This document shows positions 57,413 through 64,000 of a stretch of DNA of 64,000 nucleotides, piece by piece. This DNA comes from Agrobacterium vitis. Lineage in GTDB: Bacteria; Pseudomonadota; Alphaproteobacteria; Rhizobiales; Rhizobiaceae. Positions within the stretch are counted from its first letter, which is position 1, and every line of letters begins with the position of its first letter. Position numbers and translations under genes: made by a program. Location of the stretch: NCBI RefSeq assembly GCF_014926405.1, contig NZ_JACXXJ020000003.1, positions 1,409,001 to 1,473,000 of the forward strand. Direction: 5' to 3'. A model generated the notes under the pieces. That model made no database searches. It worked only from the letters and a program-made list of their open reading frames with translations, and had not been told where the DNA came from.

Positions 57413-58064
57413 ATGCTTGCTCATCCAACACTTGATCGACTGAACGCCATGGGCTTGGCCGGCATGGCCAAAGCCTTCGGCGAACTCGTCGCCAACGGCG
57501 AGGCCGAACATCTCTCGCATGCCGAATGGCTCGGATTGCTGCTCGAGCGGGAATGGAGTTCCCGTTACGACCGCAAACTTGCGGCGCGTCTCAGGTTCGC
57601 CAAGCTTCGTCATCAGGCGACCCCGGAAGATGTCGATTATCGCGCCGACCGCGGCCTCGACCGTGCGCTCTTCATGAAGCTGCTCGGGGGCGACTGGATC
57701 GGTGCTCACGACAATCTGGCCATATGCGGACCCTCGGGCGTCGGAAAGAGCTGGCTGGCTTGCGCTCTCGGTCAGAAGGCTTGCCGTGACGATCGTTCCG
57801 TTCTCTATCAGCGGGTCCCACGACTCTTTGCCCAGCTCGCGCTCGCCCGCGGCGACGGCCGATACGCTCGTCTGCAACGCACCCTGGGTCATGTCCAGCT
57901 CCTGATATTGGACGACTGGGGCCTCGAGCCGCTCAACGAGCAAGCCCGTCACGATCTGCTGGAAATCCTCGAGGACCGCTACGGCCGTCGTTCGACGATC
58001 ATCACCAGCCAACTCCCCATATCCGCCTGGCACGGTGTCATCGGTGAGCCAAGCATCGCAGACT
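57413..58064 (+). pseudogene. istB: IS21 helper ATPase IstB, 3'-truncated
   Basis: The AAA+ helper of IS21 transposition, recognisable by LDRLNAMGLAGMAKAF, Walker A (GPSGVGKSW), Walker B (LLILDDWGLE) and SQLPISAWHGVIGEPSIAD. After that motif the family sequence (normally an ILDRLVH-type tail) is replaced by cassette DNA near 58064, although the frame stays open to 58108. About 25-30 residues are missing. AAGGAGAACGAAG gives a good site before the ATG. Confidence 0.85.
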
Positions 58065-58082
58065 GCCGCTATTATCGACGGG

Positions 58083-58565
58083 GTGGTGCATTATGTAACC
58101 ATCATTGACCCGCGCCACGGCCTTGCGGGTCAGCGTCTTGAGCTGGTGTCAGTCCAATCCGGACGCGGGCTGGCATTTGTTGTTGTGCGATTACCTGACG
58201 GACGCCGCCGTTCCATTCGCCGGTCGGTCACCGACCTTGTAACCGCTTCGCCTGACGCGCGGAGCGAGTTGGAGTCGGCGCCTCGCATCAGCGTTCGAAC
58301 CCTGCTCACATTGATGCGCCATTTAGACAGCATGGTAACCTCCCGTTCCAAGGAGGTGATTCGCGATGACCGTGCAATCGAATCCGTACCGGTATCGTGT
58401 AGCGTCTCAGTCCCTCGTAAAGCTTCTGACCCCCAATACGACACTCCCGCATCCGTGGCCCGATCTGCCGCCAGAAACGCAGAAACAAATCGCTCAAAAG
58501 TTTGCACCCCTGTTGATGCGGATGCGGTCGATCCGCTCGTCGGCAAAGGTGGATCGACATGCTGA
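58083..58565 (+). CDS. DUF5372-like protein of the recombinase cassette
   Basis: The core VVHYVTIIDPRHGLAGQRLELVSVQ, then RLPDGRRRSIRRSVTDL, resembles DUF5372 proteins, small beta-rich proteins of unknown function often found just upstream of large serine recombinases. I take the GTG at 58083, because the frame upstream of it belongs to istB. The frame stays open to 58565 and overlaps the next small gene by 200 bases in another frame, so the last 65 or so residues may be an accidental extension of a normal protein of about 95 residues. Confidence 0.5.
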   Translation: MVHYVTIIDPRHGLAGQRLELVSVQSGRGLAFVVVRLPDGRRRSIRRSVTDLVTASPDARSELESAPRISVRTLLTLMRHLDSMVTSRSKEVIRDDRAIESVPVSCSVSVPRKASDPQYDTPASVARSAARNAETNRSKVCTPVDADAVDPLVGKGGSTC

Positions 58566-58578
58566 GAGCGACGAATAG
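58366..58578 (+). CDS. Small cassette protein, 70 residues, unknown function
   Basis: MTVQSNPYRYRVASQSLVKL starts at 58366, preceded by AAGGAGGTGA, the best ribosome site in the window, at ideal spacing. The protein is basic and Pro-rich (TLPHPWPDLPPETQKQIAQK) with no family I recognise. It overlaps the recombinase start by 20 bases. The strong site argues that this small gene is translated at high level and matters for the cassette, perhaps as a control or directionality factor; that role is a guess. Confidence 0.6.
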   Translation: MTVQSNPYRYRVASQSLVKLLTPNTTLPHPWPDLPPETQKQIAQKFAPLLMRMRSIRSSAKVDRHAESDE

Positions 58579-60664
58579 CCCGGACGAGCGTATCACTGCC
58601 GAGCATCGCGGCAAGCTCGCCTACATTTATGTCCGCCAGTCTTCTGTAAATCAGGTGCGGCATCATCAGGAAAGCACGCAGCTTCAGTATCGTCTCGTCG
58701 AGCGTGCCGTCGGCCTTGGCTGGCCACATGAACGCGTGCACGTCATAGATGACGATCTGGGCAAATCCGGTTCGGGCAGCGTTGAGCGAGAGGGCTTCAA
58801 GAAGTTGATCGCGGAGATCGGGCTGGGCAATGCTGGGCTTGTCATCAGCCTCGACGCCTCCCGGCTCGCCCGCAACAATCGTGATTGGCATCAACTCCTT
58901 GATCTGTGCGCATTGTTCGGCGTTATTATCGCCGACGGAGAACGGCTCTACGACCCTTGCGCTTACCACGACCGCCTGTTGCTCGGCCTATCTGGCATCA
59001 TGAGCGAAGCGGAGCTGCACCAGATCAGGCAGCGCCTTCATCAGGGTGAGCGCCAGAAAGCGGCACGCGGCGAATTGCGGCTTTGCCTTCCTGCTGGATT
59101 GGCTCATGACCGCTCGGGCCAGATCACTCTCAATCCCGACGAGGAAGTGCAGGCAAGGCTCGACCTCGTCTTCGGCAAGTTCCGCGAATTAGGAAGCGCG
59201 CGGGCTGTGATGCGCTATCTGCGAAAGGAGAATTTGCCGCTACCAATACGCCCGCTGCGTGGTCCGGCGCCGCACGAAGTCGTGTGGCAAGAGGCCACCA
59301 ACCCACGCGTGCTCAGCATTCTCCATAATCCCGGCTATGCTGGAGCCTATGTCTATGGTCGGCGGCGGCAAACTGGCGGGCGCATTCGTCAGGACGTGTA
59401 TCGGCCGCGGACGGCCAAGGTGCCCATCGAAGACTGGGAGGTCTGTTTGCAAGCTGCCCATCCTGGTTACATCGGCTGGGAGGAGTTCATGGACAACCAA
59501 CGACGACTGGAGAACAACATCAACCACTACGAAGCCGGCCATACGGGAGCGCCACGCAAGGGCGCCGCACTGCTGCAGGGCATCGCTGTTTGCGGGCGGT
59601 GCGGTCGGCGGATGAGTTTGCGCTATAGCGGCCCTGCAGGGAACTATCCCGTTTACACATGCCGTGCCGATCGCGGTCACGACGGAGGGCCGTTATGTCA
59701 GGAGGTACGCGCTCTGCCCGTCGACGCACGCATCGAAGGCATTCTACTCGAGGCTCTGGCCCCGGACAGGATCGCTATTGCCATCGCCGCACTGGGTCAG
59801 ATCGAAGAGGAAGCACACCAGCTTGAGCGTCAATGGGCATTGCGGCGTGAACGGGCGCGCTACGAGGCGGAAAGAGCCCGACGCCAATACGACGCAGTCG
59901 AACCCGAGAACCGCCTGGTGGCCCGGTCGCTGGAGCGAGCATGGGAAGAGAAGCTACGTGCAGCCGAGGCCATCGAGCAGGACTATGAACGGTGGCGCTC
60001 CGACGAGCCCCTCGTCCTGAGCGAGGCAGATCGCGACGGGTTACTGGCGCTCGGGGAGAACCTGCCTGGCATTTGGCGTGCCCCATCGACCACGGCGGCC
60101 GAGCGAAAGAGCATCCTGCGCCTCATCATCTGCGAGGTCGTTCTCGACCAGAAACGGCTGCAAGGACAGGTCTGGATCAAGATCCTGTGGCAAACGGGAG
60201 CGACAAGCGAGCACTCTGTCCAAAGGCACGTTCATACCTATGGCGACTATATCGATGTCGATAAATTACGAGCGCGCGTGGCGGAGCTGAACGCTGCTGG
60301 CAAAATGGATAAGGAAATCGCCTCATCGCTAAACTCGGAAGGCTTTCTTGCGGCACGGAATTGCGCCTTCAAGGGTGAGAATGTCTGGCTCTTGCGCAGG
60401 CGTTGGGGCATTCCAACCGTCAAAATCAACGGCACGAGCTCCAATCCCGTCAGGTGGCCGGACGGAACCTACTCCGTTCAAGGGGCAGCCGCGGCCTTGG
60501 GCATCACACCACAGGTCATCTTCGATTATCTCGCCCGCGGATGGCTCAAGGGACACCAACACGCCAAGGGCCAGCCATGGCAGATCGAATTGACGCAGGA
60601 CCAGATCGACATCCTGCGCGCTCGCGCTCAACGCAATAGACGATCGAGGAAACAGGCATCATGA
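58559..60664 (+). CDS. Large serine recombinase
   Basis: A 701-residue site-specific recombinase. The N-terminal resolvase domain has [11 protein letters not shown] with nucleophile Ser 28 and [15 protein letters not shown] with catalytic Arg residues. A recombinase domain follows ([39 protein letters not shown]). The zinc ribbon C-x2-C (CGRCGRRM) pairs with Cys residues in [15 protein letters not shown], and a coiled coil lies at about residues 420-475. A C-terminal helix-turn-helix-like part follows. It is complete and probably active. It uses short att-like sites; those were not located exactly. The stop codon lies within the right istB fragment. Confidence 0.9.
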   Translation: MLRATNSPDERITAEHRGKLAYIYVRQSSVNQVRHHQESTQLQYRLVERAVGLGWPHERVHVIDDDLGKSGSGSVEREGFKKLIAEIGLGNAGLVISLDASRLARNNRDWHQLLDLCALFGVIIADGERLYDPCAYHDRLLLGLSGIMSEAELHQIRQRLHQGERQKAARGELRLCLPAGLAHDRSGQITLNPDEEVQARLDLVFGKFRELGSARAVMRYLRKENLPLPIRPLRGPAPHEVVWQEATNPRVLSILHNPGYAGAYVYGRRRQTGGRIRQDVYRPRTAKVPIEDWEVCLQAAHPGYIGWEEFMDNQRRLENNINHYEAGHTGAPRKGAALLQGIAVCGRCGRRMSLRYSGPAGNYPVYTCRADRGHDGGPLCQEVRALPVDARIEGILLEALAPDRIAIAIAALGQIEEEAHQLERQWALRRERARYEAERARRQYDAVEPENRLVARSLERAWEEKLRAAEAIEQDYERWRSDEPLVLSEADRDGLLALGENLPGIWRAPSTTAAERKSILRLIICEVVLDQKRLQGQVWIKILWQTGATSEHSVQRHVHTYGDYIDVDKLRARVAELNAAGKMDKEIASSLNSEGFLAARNCAFKGENVWLLRRRWGIPTVKINGTSSNPVRWPDGTYSVQGAAAALGITPQVIFDYLARGWLKGHQHAKGQPWQIELTQDQIDILRARAQRNRRSRKQAS

Positions 60665-60824
60665 AATCATTGGTGACGCCAAGATGACGACCGCTCTACT
60701 CGATCGTTTGACCCATCGTTGCCATATCCTGGAAACCGGGAACGACAGCTTCCGCTTCAAAGCCAGCTCGGCCGCAGCAGCACACAAGAGAGGAGAAAAA
60801 GCCAATCCCTTGACCAAAGCCTGA
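60657..60824 (+). pseudogene. IstB C-terminal tail of a second IS21 subtype
   Basis: The frame [20 protein letters not shown], then [15 protein letters not shown], is the typical end of an IstB of the [11 protein letters not shown] subtype, ending at TGA 60824. It differs from the truncated istB at 57413, whose subtype ends with a different tail. It begins at the same conserved H-x-x-IG(D/E) motif at which the left istB is broken off, overlapping the recombinase stop. Confidence 0.75.
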
Positions 60825-60846
60825 TCAGAAAACCATATTCAGAGGT

Positions 60847-60890
60847 GGCTCACTTCTCGGTGGAAAAACCGGCTCAGTTCCGCGTGGAAA
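60847..60890. repeat. IS21 right-end repeats
   Basis: Two 20-bp copies, GGCTCACTTCTCGGTGGAAA at 60847 and GGCTCAGTTCCGCGTGGAAA at 60871, identical at 16 of 20 positions and 24 bases apart. They match the terminal-repeat style of the second IS21 subtype and are unlike the left-end array, supporting a chimeric origin. Confidence 0.65.
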
Positions 60891-61107
60891 CCAACAATAG
60901 GCGGTTTCAACGATATGACGGCGTTTTTCGGCAGCGTCGGCGCGCAGTGGCATGGCAAAACCTAAGTGATACAGATCAGTATCACTTGCGCAGAACCTGA
61001 GCATTGGTCAATGTGCGATCGCGAGGATTTCGCTCCTACCCACTTCCGCATGGGGAAAAACCGCGTATTCTGAAAGCCCGTAAGCAATCAAGACTTTCGG
61101 GGGTTCC

Positions 61108-61722
61108 ATGGATATTTCGACCTTATTCGCGTTCGCAGCGGCCTTCTTCGTGTTTGCCGCCAGTCCCGGCCCGGACAATATGACGATCGTCGCTCGTACG
61201 ATTTCACAAGGCGCGGCCTCTGGCATTGCCTACGGGGCAGGAACTGTCGTCGGCATCCTGCTTTTCCTGGCGCTGGCCGCGTTCGGCCTCTCGATCATTG
61301 CCGCCGAAATGGGGATCGTCATGGCAATCCTGCGCTATGTCGGCGCGGCCTGTCTGATCTGGATGGGCATCAAGCTTTGGACGGTCGAACCTACCGTGCC
61401 AGAGCTGCAACCTGTTTCCGAGCGGCGTGGACTACTGGCGGTCTTCGCGACCGGTATTGCCCTCAACCTCGGCAATCCGAAAATGCCGCTGTTCTACGTG
61501 GCGCTGCTACCGAACGTGGTCGGCTCGTCCCTGGCCCCCGGCGACATCGGGGCTCTGGCGGCTGTCATCCTCGCTGTCGAGATAGTTGTAATCGGAGGGC
61601 ATGTTACCCTCGCCGGCAGAGCTCGCAAGCTTCTCCGGACGCCAACCGTAGTCCGCCGCGTGAACCGGACAGCCGGGGGAGTCATGGTAGGTGTTGGCGT
61701 TGCGGTTGTAGCGTCGAGGTAG
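61108..61722 (+). CDS. LysE/RhtB-family amino-acid exporter
   Basis: A 204-residue inner-membrane protein with five or six hydrophobic helices. FAASPGPDNMTIVARTISQG near residues 14-33 is the family signature, followed by ASGIAYGAGTVVG, and IALNLGNPKMPLFYVALLP near residue 120 is the second conserved block. It should export amino acids or small metabolites such as homoserine lactones. It stands alone between mobile elements, with a promoter presumably in 60900-61107. It is complete and unbroken. Confidence 0.88.
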   Translation: MDISTLFAFAAAFFVFAASPGPDNMTIVARTISQGAASGIAYGAGTVVGILLFLALAAFGLSIIAAEMGIVMAILRYVGAACLIWMGIKLWTVEPTVPELQPVSERRGLLAVFATGIALNLGNPKMPLFYVALLPNVVGSSLAPGDIGALAAVILAVEIVVIGGHVTLAGRARKLLRTPTVVRRVNRTAGGVMVGVGVAVVASR

Positions 61723-61746
61723 ACCGACAAATTGTCGCAAAAGTTG

Positions 61747-61784
61747 GTCGCAAAACTCAGACTTCTACGTCTGAGTTTTGCGAC
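61747..61784. other. Perfect 16-bp hairpin with flanking TGTCGCAAA copies
   Basis: GTCGCAAAACTCAGAC and its exact complement flank a 6-base loop (TTCTAC). TGTCGCAAA occurs on the left at 61733-61741 and again on the right at 61819-61827, and its reverse at 61777-61785. The density of one motif in both orientations suggests binding sites of a recombinase or transposase, such as an element end. It also begins 25 bases after the LysE stop and could end that transcript. Confidence 0.55.
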
Positions 61785-61995
61785 AGAAATTTCCCTTAAA
61801 ATTCAGGGGCCGTCGATCTGTCGCAAATGTTCGGCAGACCGTCCCAAAACTCTGCGGATAGCTAATTATCTGTACCTGTTGGCGCGGGGCGCTATGGAAC
61901 GCAAAATCTCATAATCTCGATCCCGAGAGAGGAATGCGAAGCGTTTCCCCGGTATGTCGGACTTTCTGAGTTCAAAATTGACGAATATCGGCCCC

Positions 61996-63403
61996 TCACG
62001 CCGGAACAGCGGCGATGAGGCCGGGAACGCCGACGAGAGTGATGGCTCTTCTAATATTATAGGCATCATAAAAGCACCGTGGCACATCCATTGCTTTATC
62101 GTTGGGAATGGATGCTCGACGCTTTCACGTCGCCGGTCGAGAACGTTAGGTCTCGCCGTCAAGCGTGCCGCCATGCGATCAAGGACGGCCTCGTTCTCAA
62201 GTCGGGAGACGCGGCGATAGGGGTTGTTCGTGCAGCGTGGCTTTAGGGCGCAGCCCTTGCAAGCGTCCCTGTTGCAATAGTCGAACTTCACGTTCTCGCG
62301 TGACTTGCTCTCGTAGCGTGGGTAGAGAACCTGCTCGGCCGGGCAGATATAGACATCCTTGTGCGGGTCGTAGCGGAACGCCTCCTTGGTGAAGAAGCCC
62401 TCGCGTGCGGCCGGTCCGCGGATCGGCTTGGGAATATAGGCACTGATGCCGGCCTTCTCACAAGCCTCGATGTCCTCGATCTTGAAGTAGCCGCGATCGG
62501 CCACCGCCTCTATTTTGTCAACGCCGAGCGTTTCCATGGCAGCTTCGACCGTCGTCGCCAACAAACCTATGTCGAGGACCTGGTTGCACACTTCCTGTTC
62601 GACGATCAGCTTGTGCTTCACATCCACGGCAAGCTGGATATTGTAGCCGACGCCGACCTTCGTCATGCGGGCCATGGCGCGAGCTTCCGGATCTGTCACC
62701 GAGATCTGGTCCTCGCCGGTTTTGTCTAGTTCATCCAGTAGCGCCTTATGGCGATCGCGCTTGCCTTTGATGGCCGCGATCTTCTCCGCAAGTTTGCCAT
62801 CGCCGCGACCAGATCCATTGCCCAGCTTCTTTTCGTCGATGTCACTTTCATCGAGCCACTTCATGTAATCGAAAAGCTTCTCGTCGGCCTCGGTGATGAA
62901 CTTGGTCACTGCGCCACGGGTGAAGTTGCGATCCTTGTTGTTGACCGCTTTGATCCTCGTGCCATCGACCGCCAGAAGTTCTTTTCCGAACAAGTCGAGC
63001 TGCGGCATAGGATGACGAATTCCCGGAAGACCTGCCGGAATGCGGACCAGTTGATCCTGCGGAAGGCGGCGATGCTGCGAAAATCCGGCTTCAGGTGGCG
63101 CAGAAGCCAAATCACCTCGATGTTGCGATGAGCCTCGGCCTCCAGCCTCCGGCTCGACCGCACCCTATTGAGATAGCCGTAGATGTATATTTTAAGCAAA
63201 TCCGACGGATCGTATCCAGGACGGCCGGTGTCTTTCGCCGCCACCCGCACAAACCCGGCGGCAACAAGATCCAGCCCTTCAACGAACGCCTCGATGAAGC
63301 GAACCGGGTTATCGGGACCAATATAATCCTCAACTGCTTCCGGTAGAAGCAGCATCTGCGAGCGATCAACTCCTGATAAATGTGCCATGGCAAATTCTAT
63401 CAT
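61996..63403 (-). pseudogene. IS1182-family transposase, frameshifted with internal deletion
   Basis: The N-terminus (LSGVDRSQMLLLPEAVEDYI; YDPSDLLKIYIYGYLNRVRS) starts at 63403 or 63388. Near 63005 the frame changes to QLDLFGKELLAVDGTRIKAV, with the first catalytic Asp, and continues through VADRGYFK and the zinc-like Cys cluster CNRDACKGCALKPRC. After HGAFMM, about 15 residues are lost together with the frame, and the tail (AYNIRRAITLVGVPGLIAAV) resumes to TGA 61998-61996. One frameshift plus one small deletion make it inactive. It lies upstream of the Nudix gene and opposite in direction. Confidence 0.85.
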
Positions 63404-63451
63404 GGCCCGCTACTCTGAGGAATCCCCGATGGCGGCCTTGGAGACAATTGC

Positions 63452-64000
63452 GTGTTTGAAGACCAGTCATTTAGCATCAAGGTTGATCAGATCGAATGCC
63501 ACGTATTCGGTATCTTTCAGCTTTCCGAGACTGTCGAGGAAACAAGGAAGGCAAGTTGGGAAGCTCTTCTCATAAAGAACCCCGCCGCCTTCGACGGAGC
63601 TTTGCTACGTATGGCGGATCATCGAATTGATGACGGCAGGTTAATTGTCGCTGCAAATAGCACGTCGTTTTCTGCCTATGTGGCAACACGTCATCCCGGA
63701 TTTGGTGACAAGTATCCGCACGCGGCCCGAGCTGATCCGCTCGGAATGACTGCTGTTGTCTTGACAGCAGACGATTGTATCATCGTCACCAAGAGAAGCC
63801 TCATGGCGGATCAAAATCCTGGGGGGCTCTATTTTATCGGAGGATATGCCGAACCCTGTAAAGGCTCCGACACGGTCGATCTTTTCGAGGAAGCTGCTCG
63901 CGAGATCGCAGAGGAAATTGCTGTACTTGATCTTACCCGATCTGCATCGTTCGCAATTGGCCTCGCTTATGATCCCGTATTCTGCCACCCAGAACTATTC
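63452..64000 (+). CDS. Nudix hydrolase-like protein, partial at window end
   Basis: An open frame of 183 codons runs from GTG 63452 to the last base. Just upstream a GGAG site stands at 63440-63443, and the frame is closed by TGA at 63416. Residues near 120-155 (GGLYFIGGYAEPCKG followed by FEEAAREIAEEI) give a Nudix box of the form Gx5Ex7REUxEE with slight spacing changes, as in NUDT22/UDP-sugar-type relatives. The preceding ADPLGMTAVVLTADDCIIVT is the usual first strand. It would hydrolyse a nucleoside-diphosphate derivative. The C-terminus lies outside the window. Confidence 0.6.
   Translation, partial: MFEDQSFSIKVDQIECHVFGIFQLSETVEETRKASWEALLIKNPAAFDGALLRMADHRIDDGRLIVAANSTSFSAYVATRHPGFGDKYPHAARADPLGMTAVVLTADDCIIVTKRSLMADQNPGGLYFIGGYAEPCKGSDTVDLFEEAAREIAEEIAVLDLTRSASFAIGLAYDPVFCHPELF

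Larger units (their letters stand above)
56651..60900. mobile_element. IS21 mosaic carrying a serine recombinase cassette
   Basis: The left part is the end of one IS21-family element (repeat array 56664-56756), the last third of its istA and most of its istB. At about 58064 this istB stops and a cassette with a DUF5372-like gene, a small gene and a large serine recombinase begins. Right of the recombinase, from 60657, the sequence resumes inside the tail of a different istB subtype and ends with that subtype's terminal repeats (60847-60890). So two unlike IS21 elements flank the cassette. Confidence 0.75.

Overview
The window looks like accessory DNA, probably from a plasmid or other secondary replicon, of an alphaproteobacterium of the Rhizobiales (Rhizobium/Agrobacterium type). 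This rests on the family mix (chemoreceptors, a NodT-type outer-membrane lipoprotein, Bug/TctC and SsuA-type solute receptors), on strong GGGAGGAG-type ribosome sites, and on IS3, IS30, IS110, IS21 and IS1182 remnants. No replication, tRNA, rRNA or CRISPR locus was seen, so the replicon cannot be named.

Layout. 1-1825: decayed chemoreceptor running off the left edge. 2348-6446 (minus): MFS carrier, acyl-CoA-dehydrogenase-fold monooxygenase and a medium-chain dehydrogenase. 7519-12351 (plus): NAD(P)-binding reductase, a second monooxygenase, an unusual TonB-type receptor and a gene cut off after its signal peptide. 12411-15459: IS3, IS30 and IS110 debris and a sugar-kinase remnant. 15826-19296 (minus): ABC importer. 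19509-27820 (plus): catabolic operon with two FAH-family hydrolases, a ring-cleavage-type dioxygenase, an epimerase-like protein, two SDRs, a HisD-like dehydrogenase, a GntR regulator and a flavin reductase. 28109-37307: broken histidine kinase, intact response regulator, complete RND efflux operon and a broken patatin lipoprotein. 37341-52451: MarR regulator and a second large catabolic operon. 52806-56650: intact chemoreceptor, Bug-type receptor and an amidohydrolase cut by IS21. 56651-60900: IS21 mosaic carrying a large serine recombinase cassette. 61108-64000: LysE exporter, a strong hairpin, an IS1182 copy and a partial Nudix gene.

How the genes fit together. The theme is catabolism of aromatic or similar cyclic compounds. 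Three acyl-CoA-dehydrogenase-like flavin monooxygenases, two flavin reductases and one MhpA-like hydroxylase would hydroxylate rings. Two close paralogous extradiol-type dioxygenases would open them. Three FAH hydrolases, an acetoacetate-decarboxylase-like protein, an aldehyde dehydrogenase and a (now broken) 3-oxoacid CoA-transferase would process the products. Porins, MFS carriers, the ABC importer and chemoreceptors supply uptake and sensing. Candidate operators are visible: an 18-bp palindrome beside the MarR gene, two identically built TTCC-N7-GGAA boxes, and an AAAATATTTT motif at the GntR gene and at the operon it probably controls.

About ten genes carry frameshifts, stops or truncations, while the longest genes (RND pump, TonB-type receptor, second chemoreceptor) are open throughout. 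This favours real decay of particular modules over uniformly poor sequence, but raw reads would be needed to be sure. Substrates of the two operons cannot be fixed from sequence alone.
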